DNA of 64,000 bases from CAKOSP01 sp964369845 (GTDB taxonomy: Bacteria; Bacillota_I; Bacilli_A; RF39; UBA660): contig CAYJFJ010000003.1 of assembly GCA_964369845.1 (NCBI GenBank), forward strand, positions 4,413 to 68,412, given 5' to 3'. This document shows positions 23,245 through 31,330 of the stretch, piece by piece. A program made the translations under genes and the position numbers. The notes under the pieces are model-generated. The model was given only the letters and a program-made list of their open reading frames with translations. It was not told the DNA's origin and made no database searches. Numbering within the stretch: the stretch's first letter is position 1; every line of letters starts with the position of its first letter.

Positions 23245-24876
23245 ATGAAACGATTAAACATCATGATATTTGCAATTATTTTTTTTGCAGTAATAACAAT
23301 GTCAATAGGATATTCAGCATTAAATGCAGAGTTATCGATAAGTGGTTCGGCTTATGTTAAAGCGGATCAATCTATCCGGATTATCAGCAACGAGGTTAAA
23401 TACGCTAGTAGTTCTTATGCTACTTATGCTCCAACTTTTACAGATAATACTATAACAAACCACTCTACACTAGAGTATGGTACGTCAGTGCTTGAATATG
23501 AAATAGGAATAAGAAATTCTACTAGTTTTCCTTATTTCATTGAAGATATTAATGAACTTCTTGATGATAATGAAAATATATTTTACACTATAGTCGGACT
23601 TAGTAATTATCAAGAAATTAAACCTGGAGAAACGATTTATTTTACTTTAAGACTTAAAATGAACAGAGCTCATACTATTCAAAGTGAGTCATTATCTATT
23701 GAATTTAATTTTGCTCAAAGTTATATATTTGAAGATGATGTTTTAAATGGAGCTGACCCTGAACTACTTTTTGGTATGGTTCCTATTACGTATACTAAAA
23801 ATGGTACTATAAAAAAGGCAGATATCAATTTGAATTGGTACTCATATTTGGACAAAGAATGGGCAAATGCTGTTATCGTTACTGAAGAATCGCGTCAAAA
23901 TTACGATACTGCAGCTCCTGGAACAAAAATTAATGAAAGTGATATTTTAGGTTATTATGTATGGATTCCTAGATTTGAATATTTAATATTTAATAATACA
24001 GCTAATGCTGTTGATAAAACTGAAATAGACATAAGATTTGTGACTAAAGATGAACCTATAAAAACTTCTACTCAATTAAATTATTATGTTACTCACCCTG
24101 CTTTTGATTACGGTGGTGAACTCTTAGCTGGTATTTGGGTTGGAAAATTCGAAACTACAGGTACTTTGACTAATCCGACAATCTTACCTAATGAAACATC
24201 TTTAAAATCACCTATTAAAAATTTATTTGACGCTAACTTAATATTTTCTGGAGGAACTTATGAAGATAATTCTTCAATTACTTATGATAGTAATATATAT
24301 TATGGTTTAACTGCTTCTACCGAAAGTAAAATGATTCAAGAAGATGAATGGGGAGCTATTACTATATTATCAAGTAGTAAATATGGATCAGATAGCATTT
24401 GGAATAACTCCTCTACTACTACCGGGTGTAGTGGTGACTCTCAAGATGATGCTAATAAAGCAGCATGTATAAATGCATTTGGAACTAATTCAAGTGGTAT
24501 TTATAACCAAAGTACTACTGGGAATATATATGGTCTTTTTGATACTGCTGGTGGTGCCTGGGAATATACTATGGGTACATACGATGGAGCTATTTCATAT
24601 TCTGGCTTCACTAGTGAATTTCTTTTAAATAACCAAAAATTTTATACATATATAAGTTCTAGTTATATTAATAACTTAGGATTAACTATAGATGAAACTA
24701 AAACGTGGGATGGAGATTTATACGTTCCTACCACTTCTTCAATACCATGGTCTATTCGTGGAAACAACTATAAAGGAGGCTCTCAAAGTGGAATTTATAC
24801 TGTTGGTAATACTAGAGGAAATGCAGCAGATAACGGAACTAGAAACGTTATTATAAACGCTCCTATATTTGATTAA
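23245..24876 (+). CDS. Secreted protein with formylglycine-generating-enzyme/C-type lectin-like domain
   Basis: 543 aa. It has a signal peptide or anchor (basic MKRLN, then about 17 hydrophobic residues) followed by SALNAELSISGSAYV, as in SipW/TasA-type exported proteins. Residues 30-170 form a beta-rich, Ser/Thr/Tyr-rich N-domain. From about 210 the sequence has FGE-sulfatase/C-type lectin features: YYVWIPRFEY, GLFDTAGGAWEYTMG (the NVWEW-like motif) and a C-terminal SIPWSIRGNNYKGG. A CSG..ACINAFG pair may form a disulphide. It is probably a surface adhesin, not an enzyme; this is inference from fold type. A strong terminator follows. Confidence 0.7.
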   Translation: MKRLNIMIFAIIFFAVITMSIGYSALNAELSISGSAYVKADQSIRIISNEVKYASSSYATYAPTFTDNTITNHSTLEYGTSVLEYEIGIRNSTSFPYFIEDINELLDDNENIFYTIVGLSNYQEIKPGETIYFTLRLKMNRAHTIQSESLSIEFNFAQSYIFEDDVLNGADPELLFGMVPITYTKNGTIKKADINLNWYSYLDKEWANAVIVTEESRQNYDTAAPGTKINESDILGYYVWIPRFEYLIFNNTANAVDKTEIDIRFVTKDEPIKTSTQLNYYVTHPAFDYGGELLAGIWVGKFETTGTLTNPTILPNETSLKSPIKNLFDANLIFSGGTYEDNSSITYDSNIYYGLTASTESKMIQEDEWGAITILSSSKYGSDSIWNNSSTTTGCSGDSQDDANKAACINAFGTNSSGIYNQSTTGNIYGLFDTAGGAWEYTMGTYDGAISYSGFTSEFLLNNQKFYTYISSSYINNLGLTIDETKTWDGDLYVPTTSSIPWSIRGNNYKGGSQSGIYTVGNTRGNAADNGTRNVIINAPIFD

Positions 24877-24904
24877 CCTTGTTTTTTTAACAAGGTTTTT
24901 TTTA
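24875..24904 (+). terminator. Terminator of the lectin-fold protein gene
   Basis: AACCTTGTT / AACAAGGTT with a 5-nt T-loop and a run of eight T after the stop codon. Confidence 0.85.
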
Positions 24905-24919
24905 CTTTAATTTGCGCAT

Positions 24920-24947
24920 AAAAAAAACTTCTAATATTAGAAGTTTT
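24920..24947 (-). terminator. Terminator of the tRNA pair
   Basis: The perfect palindrome AAAACTTCTAAT / ATTAGAAGTTTT, followed by T on the minus strand, lies 10 bp after the tRNA-Leu 3' end. Confidence 0.8.
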
Positions 24948-24956
24948 AATTTACAA

Positions 24957-25041
24957 TGGTGCAGGCAAAGGGACTTGAACCCCCATGGATTACTCCACTA
25001 GATCCTAAGTCTAGCGCGTCTACCAATTTCGCCATGCCTGC
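24957..25041 (-). tRNA. tRNA-Leu (anticodon UAG)
   Basis: An 85-nt cloverleaf on the minus strand: acceptor stem GCAGGCA / TGCCTGC (first G at 25041), D-loop with AAATTGGTAGACGC, anticodon stem CTAGA / TCTAG around loop CTTAGGA (anticodon TAG), a class II variable arm (TGGAGTAATCCA), T-arm GGGGGTTCAAGTCCC-like, and encoded CCA. It reads CUN leucine codons. It lies 7 bp after the CAU tRNA and shares its transcript. Confidence 0.95.
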
Positions 25042-25048
25042 ATTACAA

Positions 25049-25125
25049 TGGTGGACCTCGTAGGACTCGAACCTACGACCGCCCGGTTATGAGCCGGATG
25101 CTCTAACCAGCTGAGCTAGAGGTCC
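25049..25125 (-). tRNA. tRNA with CAU anticodon, likely tRNA-Ile2 (lysidine-modified)
   Basis: A 77-nt tRNA on the minus strand: acceptor GGACCTC / GAGGTCC, anticodon loop CTCATAA in stem CCGG / CCGG, T-loop GTTCGAGTC, encoded CCA. The acceptor GGACCU and anticodon arm resemble the AUA-reading tRNA-Ile2 of Bacillus and Mycoplasma, as I remember them, more than elongator or initiator tRNA-Met. It would then need TilS. Elongator tRNA-Met remains the alternative. Confidence 0.85.
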
Positions 25126-25247
25126 ACTGCCATTTAATTTTATCATATATTTTTTAGTTGTGCAATAAAAAAATAGTTAATTTTAATATTTTTTTTACTT
25201 TATAGATTTTTTATAATTTATTTGATACAATTTAATAGAGGTAGATT

Positions 25248-26447
25248 ATGAAAAAAATTATTTTTACTATATTAATACTGTTTATTCCACTTGGAGTAAA
25301 TGCTTTGGATATTAAATCCACTAACTATTTATTATATAATGAAACAGATGGAACTGTTCTTCTTGAACAAAATTCCGAGGAAAAAGATTATGTTGCAAGC
25401 CTTACTAAAATTGCTACTGCAATTGTAGCTATAGAAAATATTGATAATATTCATGAGACTGTTGTTATTCCTCAAGAAGGACTTGCAGGACTTAGCGAAG
25501 CTAATGCATCTGTTGCTGGTTTTAGATTAGGTCAGGTTGTTACATATGAAGATTTACTTTATGGACTTATGCTTCCTAGTGGTGGTGATGCTGCTCAAAC
25601 TCTTGCTTTTTTATTAGTTGGTAGTAATGAAGAATTTGTTAATCTTATGAATAAGTTTGTATTGTCTTTAGGACTTGAAAATACTAATTTTGAAAACACT
25701 ACTGGATTGTATGATGAAAACCACTACTCTACTGTAAGTGATATGCTTGAAATATTGAAATACGCTCTTAATAATGATACTTTCAAAGAAATATTTACTA
25801 GTGAAAAATATTTAACTTCTGATACTTCTATTACTTTTAAAAATTCATTTGTTACAATTAATGAAATTCAAAATTTGACTAACGAACATATTTTAGGTGG
25901 TAAAACTGGTTATATTAATCAAGCTGGATTTTGTTTTGCAAGCATCGCTACGATAAATGACATTGATTATATATTAATTACTACTGGAGCTGATGCTACT
26001 ACTGGTGATGCACTTCATATAATGGATGCTCATAATATATATTCTTATGTTGAAGAAACATTTAAGTACATATATCCTTATAAAGAAGATGATATACTTG
26101 GCTATATAGATGTAAAGTATAGTGACATATATCAATATACTATTAAAGCTACCGATACGTTTCAATTTCTAACCGATACATCACTTGAAAAAGAAGATTT
26201 TACTTTTAATTATATTGGAGATGATTTTATTACTCCTGAAACAAAAAGTGGGAAAGTTGGCATTATTGAAGTTGTTTACAATAATAAAGTTATACATACT
26301 ACTGATGTAATTTATGATGGATCAGTTAACTACTCTTTTGAAGGACTTGTTGAAGTGTACTGGCAAAATATTTTAGTTTCCGTAGTATTTATAATTATAA
26401 TACTAATAACTTTGTTTAAAGTTAAAAATGAAAAAAGAAAAAACTAG
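25248..26447 (+). CDS. D-alanyl-D-alanine carboxypeptidase, DacF/PBP5 family
   Basis: 399 aa. A signal peptide (residues 1-19, ending VNALD) is followed by a penicillin-binding peptidase S11 domain with the SxxK motif SLTKIATA (about residue 50), a second motif LPSGGDAA where SxN is normal, and KTG in LGGKTGYINQAG. A beta C-terminal domain follows, and a C-terminal TM helix plus a basic tail anchor it to the membrane. It trims the terminal D-Ala from peptidoglycan stem peptides. The Asn of SxN is replaced by Gly, which is unusual. Its AGAGGTAGATT ribosome site precedes the ATG. Confidence 0.88.
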   Translation: MKKIIFTILILFIPLGVNALDIKSTNYLLYNETDGTVLLEQNSEEKDYVASLTKIATAIVAIENIDNIHETVVIPQEGLAGLSEANASVAGFRLGQVVTYEDLLYGLMLPSGGDAAQTLAFLLVGSNEEFVNLMNKFVLSLGLENTNFENTTGLYDENHYSTVSDMLEILKYALNNDTFKEIFTSEKYLTSDTSITFKNSFVTINEIQNLTNEHILGGKTGYINQAGFCFASIATINDIDYILITTGADATTGDALHIMDAHNIYSYVEETFKYIYPYKEDDILGYIDVKYSDIYQYTIKATDTFQFLTDTSLEKEDFTFNYIGDDFITPETKSGKVGIIEVVYNNKVIHTTDVIYDGSVNYSFEGLVEVYWQNILVSVVFIIIILITLFKVKNEKRKN

Positions 26448-26470
26448 ATGAAATTTCATCTAGTTTTTTA
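26441..26470 (+). terminator. Terminator of the carboxypeptidase gene (bidirectional)
   Basis: An 11-bp perfect palindrome (ACTAGATGAAA / TTTCATCTAGT) followed by six T. On the opposite strand it also serves the convergent gene ending at 26468. Confidence 0.85.
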
Positions 26471-26896
26471 CTTTATTTTACTAACTCCTATTTTGATTAC
26501 TGCTTTACCTTTACTAACTTCGCTTAAATCTTTTAATAATAAATTGTTTTCTTTTTCCATTTTTGTAAGCTGATATTCCAATGATTTAATAGCTTCAGTC
26601 ATTTTACTTGCACATATTAAAGGTACTAGTGACAATACTATAGATGTTGCTTTATGTAGTGTGCCTTCTGTCGGCGCTAAAACTAAAACATTCGTTAATA
26701 CTATAGAAAATATTATATCTATCGTTGCTAAGATTTTTCTTTGTTTTATGTTGGATAAATTTAATGATTTCTTCATTAAATTATAACTTATTTTATCTTT
26801 TACTATTTCTACCGCTTCTAATATTTGTAATTTTTCTTCTTCTGTAATATTCATACGAAATGCTGTTGTAGATTTCATTTTATATTTGTTTATCAC
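26468..26896 (-). CDS. Small membrane protein of unknown function
   Basis: 142 aa. An N-terminal charged helical part is followed by two hydrophobic segments at about 58-78 and 84-102 (ILATIDIIFSIVLTNVLVLAP and ATSIVLSLVPLICA), then a coiled-coil-like C-terminal part (ALKSLEYQLTKMEKENNLLLKDL type). Its architecture resembles the 189-aa protein next to mutS, but I see no clear sequence similarity. It is convergent with the DD-carboxypeptidase gene and stands alone. I recognise no family. Confidence 0.55.
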   Translation of the reverse strand: MINKYKMKSTTAFRMNITEEEKLQILEAVEIVKDKISYNLMKKSLNLSNIKQRKILATIDIIFSIVLTNVLVLAPTEGTLHKATSIVLSLVPLICASKMTEAIKSLEYQLTKMEKENNLLLKDLSEVSKGKAVIKIGVSKIK

Positions 26897-26985
26897 TTGA
26901 TCATCTCCTAATTATTTAATGCCTATTGCCATAATAACACAAATATTCTTTTATATCTACAAATTGACAAATTATTTCAAAAGAA

Positions 26986-27008
26986 AAGAAAACTTAAAAA
27001 GTTTTCTT
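26986..27008 (-). terminator. Terminator after the 138-aa gene
   Basis: A 10-bp inverted repeat (AAGAAAACTT / AAGTTTTCTT) with a T-rich minus-strand tail at the gene end. Confidence 0.6.
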
Positions 27009-27423
27009 AGTCTTGTAGCATATTTAGTAAATCAATTTTAAATTTATCCTTAGCTGATGAACTTTTACTGATCATTACACCTTTATAAGTTGTTAATTCA
27101 GATCTATGTCCTTCTAACAATATATTTTCTGGTGTTATTTTCTCTAAGATGATTGTGTTTTCACTTTTGTGAAATGAATACACTAATTTAACATCTCCAT
27201 GAATTTGAGCAAAAGTTTTGTCACTTGGAAGTTTTAACTCATAAGTTTCAGAACCTTTTTCTTTATCTGAAGATACTAATTCTCCAACTATCTCTCCATT
27301 ACGAAGTGCTGGATAAAAGTCGAAATTTAATTTCTTAAAAGCAAGCATGTTGTACTTCTTCAATGCTCTTTCTAGCTTTCTAAATTCATTTTCATCAATA
27401 TAGTCTAATATATACCCTTTCAT
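27007..27423 (-). CDS. Protein of unknown function, 138 aa
   Basis: I recognise no family. The soluble, mixed alpha/beta product begins MKGYILDYIDENEFRKLERAL. It contains two beta-rich stretches around residues 45-100 (GEIVGELVSSDKEKG, TIILEKITPENILLEGH) and no signal peptide or membrane segment. It stands alone between a membrane protein gene and the smr gene with its own terminator. The ATG follows a GGGGG-type ribosome site (AAGGGGGTATAAA). Confidence 0.55.
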   Translation of the reverse strand: MKGYILDYIDENEFRKLERALKKYNMLAFKKLNFDFYPALRNGEIVGELVSSDKEKGSETYELKLPSDKTFAQIHGDVKLVYSFHKSENTIILEKITPENILLEGHRSELTTYKGVMISKSSSAKDKFKIDLLNMLQD

Positions 27424-27504
27424 TTTTATACCCCCTTAGTACAAATACATTATAGCATACTTGATACATTTTGTCAAATATTTATTATTTTCTTTTTTTT
27501 AGAT

Positions 27505-27530
27505 TAAAAAAACCTTGATTTAATAAGGTT
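27505..27530 (-). terminator. Terminator after smr
   Basis: AACCTT / AAGGTT hairpin with seven T after it on the minus strand. Confidence 0.6.
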
Positions 27531-27801
27531 ATTTTTTATTAAGATAAACTATTGTTTCTCCTATATTCCAGCCATTTAACATGTATTTATTTACCTGTTT
27601 ATGTGCTTTTAGTACCGCATGAACTTCTTTCGTTAAAATATTAGTGCTCTTGCCATGGACAATTCTAAGCAAATAATTTCCTGATTTATAATTTGTGTTC
27701 AAAAAATCTATTACTAAAGGATTAACCATTGCTACTACTTCACCATGTAAATCTAAACAAGGTGTATTACTGTGCAAGACCTGCGCTGTTTGGTACGACA
27801 T
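27529..27801 (-). CDS. Stand-alone Smr-domain protein
   Basis: 90 aa. The Smr fold is shown by LDLHGE (residues 17-22) and IVHGKSTNILTK, the latter standing for the usual VHGxGTG loop. Smr domains nick nucleic acids or cut mRNA at stalled ribosomes; in MutS2 they sit at the C-terminus, here the domain is alone. The HGKGTG motif is changed to HGKSTN, so activity is uncertain. The gene starts 35 bp inside the upstream PfkB-kinase gene, so the two are translated in tandem. Confidence 0.75.
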   Translation of the reverse strand: MSYQTAQVLHSNTPCLDLHGEVVAMVNPLVIDFLNTNYKSGNYLLRIVHGKSTNILTKEVHAVLKAHKQVNKYMLNGWNIGETIVYLNKK

Positions 27802-28717
27802 TTTGAACTCCCTTTACCTCATTGTATTTTGTTAATACATCATTTAAATTTGGAATAGACAATCTTCCACCTAAACTTTCACAAGATAAACCAGCTGCTA
27901 TGTTTGCATATGCAATGTTTTTTTCAATATCATAATTATTTATTAGTCCATAAACAAATGATCCGTGAAAAACATCCCCCGCTCCAGTTGTATCTAACGC
28001 TTTGATTTTGATTCCTGGCATTACTTTGATTTCTTCATTTTCTACATATAATGCGCCGAACTCTTCTAAAGTAATGATTATTTCAGCCCTTGGAAATCTT
28101 TCTTTTAATTTCGTGTACATTGCTACTAATGAAGAAGGATAATTTATATCAGCTTTAACTCCAGTAATTTTTTCCGCAAAATCTTTTGATCCTACAATAT
28201 ACTTACATAATTTACTTAATTCTATAACTTCTGGTGATGCTACTCCAGCATCTATTATTGTTAATTTATCTTCGTATTTTGTAAGCGCTGCTACTGATGC
28301 ATGATATTCATATCCATCAACTAATATAGCATCTGGTTCCTCTGAAAATTCTTCTTTTTTCATATGCGGAGATGTATCAGCAGTAGATATATTCATTGTT
28401 GTTCTTGTTCCACTTTTTTTATTAATCATTATAAATGAATTTGAAGTTGATTTTTCAAATGAAGTTTCTATAAGCGATGTTTTAACTCCAAACATTTCAA
28501 ATTCTTTTTTCATTTTTTCGCCATATGAATCAGAACCTATTGCTGCAGCTATGTACGTTTCTATTCCCCATTTTGCTAGTAAACACGCTGCATTTGCCGC
28601 TTGCCCTCCGCCATTTTCTAATTTTTCTGTAATAACATTTTTGCTATTTTCGATAGGATAAGCATCTAAAATACAGCTAATATCATATGATGCATGACCA
28701 ATACATAATACTTTCAT
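27767..28717 (-). CDS. PfkB-family carbohydrate/nucleoside kinase
   Basis: 316 aa, ribokinase-like. It has the N-terminal GGGQAANAACLLAKWG motif (PfkB signature 1, about residues 36-51) and the C-terminal DTTGAGDVFHGSF anion hole and catalytic Asp (about 237-249). The pattern fits a sugar kinase of the ribokinase/2-keto-3-deoxygluconate kinase group. The substrate cannot be named from sequence, and no transporter or isomerase gene is nearby. The 3' end overlaps the smr gene. Confidence 0.85.
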   Translation of the reverse strand: MKVLCIGHASYDISCILDAYPIENSKNVITEKLENGGGQAANAACLLAKWGIETYIAAAIGSDSYGEKMKKEFEMFGVKTSLIETSFEKSTSNSFIMINKKSGTRTTMNISTADTSPHMKKEEFSEEPDAILVDGYEYHASVAALTKYEDKLTIIDAGVASPEVIELSKLCKYIVGSKDFAEKITGVKADINYPSSLVAMYTKLKERFPRAEIIITLEEFGALYVENEEIKVMPGIKIKALDTTGAGDVFHGSFVYGLINNYDIEKNIAYANIAAGLSCESLGGRLSIPNLNDVLTKYNEVKGVQNVVPNSAGLAQ

Positions 28718-28782
28718 ATCAACACCTCTTTACAATAACCATTATAATATATTTTACTCTTTTTTTCTAGACTTATTTTGCA

Positions 28783-29421
28783 TTAATTTTTATTAATTAT
28801 AAAAAGTTCATTATCTTTGTAAAATCCGTAAAATATATTTTCTAGTTTTAAATTATTATCTTTTATCTTCTGATTCAACCAGTTTTTTGTTTTTCTTACT
28901 CTTTTTAGTACTTCTTCATCTATTTTTCCATCTAATATTAACGCCATTGGATAACTTGATTTTTTGTTTAATTTAGTATATTCAAAAATTGATAATCTAC
29001 CATTAGGTTCTAAAAATGCATATTCTATTTCTTCTATAGATTTAATTTGTTTTTGCCTCATACTTAATAATAAATCTTCTAAATTATATCTTTGTTTAAT
29101 CATTTCTCTAAAGTTAATTACTCCTTCACATATTATTAATGATGGCTTTCCATCTATTAATTCTCTAACTTTTTTAGATTTTAAATTTATTAGTGCAAAA
29201 CCTACTTCTAAAGCTACTAAAACTAGTATTGGTAATATTGTATACATAATTGGTAGTGATGTATCTTCTATCGATATTGCTACTAACTCTGCAATTAATA
29301 TAGATACTATTAAATCTATAATACCTAATTGTCCTACTTCCCTTTTACCCATTAATCTATATACAAACATTACAAATAAGTAAAAAAATATTGTTTTAAA
29401 TATAATTATTATTAAATCCAT
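28783..29421 (-). CDS. yrbG: DUF421 membrane protein (YrbG/YetF family)
   Basis: 212 aa. Three N-terminal TM helices lead into the conserved YRLMGKREVGQLGIIDLIV motif, seen as a region at about 21-40, followed by the cytoplasmic DUF421 domain with KPSLIICEGVINFREM and a DLLLSMRQKQI element. YetF-family proteins occur widely in spore formers and some are components of the germination machinery or affect membrane properties, but the role here is unknown. It is divergent from yrzE, as expected from the yrbG-yrzE-tgt neighbourhood of Bacillus. Confidence 0.85.
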   Translation of the reverse strand: MDLIIIIFKTIFFYLFVMFVYRLMGKREVGQLGIIDLIVSILIAELVAISIEDTSLPIMYTILPILVLVALEVGFALINLKSKKVRELIDGKPSLIICEGVINFREMIKQRYNLEDLLLSMRQKQIKSIEEIEYAFLEPNGRLSIFEYTKLNKKSSYPMALILDGKIDEEVLKRVRKTKNWLNQKIKDNNLKLENIFYGFYKDNELFIINKN

Positions 29422-29492
29422 ATAATCTCCTAAACTTATTATGTTTAATTAATATTTTTTTTAATCATGAATATAGTTAATTAGGTGATTTT

Positions 29493-29858
29493 ATGAAAAA
29501 GTACAATTGTTATATAAAAAACTTCAGTCTGTTTTTAATAACTGAATTATTTGTAGTCTTTATTTGTAGTTTGATAAATATGTTTGGAATTTCATCCAGC
29601 TTTTCTACAGTTTTTTTACTAATAATTAATCTTTTACTTTTTTTCTTCTTCGGTTACAAACATTCTATAATTTCTAGCAAGAAAGGTTATTTTATTGGTT
29701 TTTTAAACGGATTTGCATTACTTATATTCATATACCTTATAAATATAATATTTTTTAAAGGTACTTTTAATATTAATTTAATAACATATTATTTAGCACT
29801 ACTACTGGCTTCTATCTTTGGAGGTATGGTTGGTAAAACAAAGAAAAAAGAAGATTAA
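29493..29858 (+). CDS. yrzE: TIGR04086-type membrane protein (YrzE-like)
   Basis: 121 aa with four TM helices and a short basic C-terminus (GGMVGKTKKKED). The spacing and the Gly-rich fourth helix resemble YrzE/TIGR04086 proteins of spore formers, which lie between yrbG and the queuosine genes as here. The sequence identity to the family cannot be checked; the call relies on size, topology and neighbours. The ATG follows an AGGTGATTTT ribosome site. The plus-strand orientation differs from its neighbours. Confidence 0.7.
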   Translation: MKKYNCYIKNFSLFLITELFVVFICSLINMFGISSSFSTVFLLIINLLLFFFFGYKHSIISSKKGYFIGFLNGFALLIFIYLINIIFFKGTFNINLITYYLALLLASIFGGMVGKTKKKED

Positions 29859-30163
29859 TAACTTTCTACAAAGTGATATCCATCTTCTTTTTTTGTGACG
29901 TAAGATTCATCACTATAAACTTTTTTTGTTATAGGATGAACTTCTTTTTCTAAATAATTATTTTCATATAACTTGCTTAAAGTTATTTGACTTTCTGTGC
30001 ACTTATCTTCTTTATAACAATTGATAGCAGCTTCTATAATTCTTTTTTCAGTTACATTTATTATGTTTTTTTCATATTCTTTTGTAACACTGTATATTAC
30101 AGGAACTAAAATCATGATTAATATTATTACTATTGTAATGCTTAAAATATGTTTATTTTGCAT
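29855..30163 (-). CDS. Membrane-anchored small protein with pilin-like tail, in yajC position
   Basis: 102 aa. One N-terminal TM helix (about residues 7-27) is followed by a cell-exterior segment with TEKRIIEAAINCYKEDKCTESQ, LYENNYLEKEVHPITKKVYSD. This resembles the extracellular part of the prepilin-like protein at 38161-38577 (the Lys/Cys-bearing helix then L..L..Y). It has no prepilin signal. It overlaps tgt by 11 bp in the place where Bacillus has yajC, but it is not YajC-like. Function unknown. Confidence 0.55.
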   Translation of the reverse strand: MQNKHILSITIVIILIMILVPVIYSVTKEYEKNIINVTEKRIIEAAINCYKEDKCTESQITLSKLYENNYLEKEVHPITKKVYSDESYVTKKEDGYHFVESY

Positions 30164-31262
30164 AGTAATCTTTCATAAAATCATTTTTAAATTCTTCTAA
30201 CGTTCCTTCTTTTACGTGTTTTCTAACTTCGTCCATAAGTCTAAATAAGAAATTTATGTTATGGATTGAAATTAATCTAGCACCGAATGTTTCATTTGCT
30301 ACAATTAAGTGTCTTATGTATGCTTTTGTATAATTTTTACATGCATAACAATTACATTTTTCATCTATTGGTGAAAAATCTTCTTTGTATTTATTATTTC
30401 TTAAATTTATTTTTCCATTCCAAGTATATGCATGACCATGTCTTGCAAGTCTTGTTGGTGCAACACAGTCAAATATATCTATTCCTCTAGCTACATTTTC
30501 AATTAAATCTATTGGATCTCCGACACCCATCAAGTATCTTAATTTATCTTCAGGTAAGTGTTTAGTCGTGTTTTCAACCATTTGATACATAGTAGGTTTA
30601 TCTTCTCCTACTGCTGTTCCCCCTACTGAGTAACCATGAAATCCTAATTTTATTAATTCTTCTGCACAGTATTTTCTTAAATCAGGATATATTCCACCTT
30701 GTACGATTCCAAATAACATTTGATTTTCACTTTTAAATACGTCTTTTCCTCTTTTTGCCCATCTAAGTGTTCGCTCAACGCTTTGTTTAACATAATCATA
30801 TGTTGCTGGATAGCCTATACACTCATCAAAACTCATGATTATGTCCGCTCCAAGTTTTTGCTGGATATCAATACTTTTTTCAGGAGTTAATAATAAGTTA
30901 TCACCATTAATATGATTTTTAAACTTAACTCCATCTTCACTTATATCTTTTGGTTTAGCTAAACTAAAAACTTGAAAGCCACCAGAATCAGTTAAAATTG
31001 GTCCGTCGTAATTCATGAATTTGTGAAGTCCACCAGCTTTTGCTACTATATCTTCTCCTGGTCTAAGCCATAAATGATAAGTATTTGCAAGTACTATTCC
31101 TGAACCTATTTCTTTTACTTCTTCTGGAGCAAGTGTTTTTATTGTTGCCTGCGTTCCTACTGGCATAAACATTGGAGTTTCATAAGTTTTTCCGTTTAAA
31201 CTTATCTCTCCAAGCCTTGCTGATGTATTTTTATCTTTATATTTTAATTTAAATTCTACCAT
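30153..31262 (-). CDS. tgt: Queuine tRNA-ribosyltransferase Tgt
   Basis: 369 aa from the ATG at 31260-31262, which has GGGTGA upstream; a GTG three codons earlier overlaps that site. Tgt exchanges G34 of GUN tRNAs for preQ1. Visible motifs: GTQATIKTLAPEEV, ILANTYHLWLRPGED, LTDSGGFQVFSL with catalytic Asp, DECIGYPATYDYVKQ, and the zinc ligands in CNCYACKNYTKAYIRHL. The length matches bacterial Tgt. queA is next upstream and shares the strand. Confidence 0.97.
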   Translation of the reverse strand: MVEFKLKYKDKNTSARLGEISLNGKTYETPMFMPVGTQATIKTLAPEEVKEIGSGIVLANTYHLWLRPGEDIVAKAGGLHKFMNYDGPILTDSGGFQVFSLAKPKDISEDGVKFKNHINGDNLLLTPEKSIDIQQKLGADIIMSFDECIGYPATYDYVKQSVERTLRWAKRGKDVFKSENQMLFGIVQGGIYPDLRKYCAEELIKLGFHGYSVGGTAVGEDKPTMYQMVENTTKHLPEDKLRYLMGVGDPIDLIENVARGIDIFDCVAPTRLARHGHAYTWNGKINLRNNKYKEDFSPIDEKCNCYACKNYTKAYIRHLIVANETFGARLISIHNINFLFRLMDEVRKHVKEGTLEEFKNDFMKDYYAK

Positions 31263-31302
31263 AATTTTCACCCGATGTAATTATAACATTTTTTAGTAAA
31301 AT

Positions 31303-31330
31303 AAAAAAGATAAACTAACATTTTATCTTA
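31303..31330 (-). terminator. Terminator between queA and tgt
   Basis: The 8-bp inverted repeat AAGATAAA / TTTATCTT with T-rich 3' side on the minus strand, at the queA stop codon. Confidence 0.6.

Noticed and set aside
23245..24876. Diversity-generating retroelement target
   Set aside because: The lectin-like fold prompted a search for a reverse transcriptase and a template repeat nearby; none is present.
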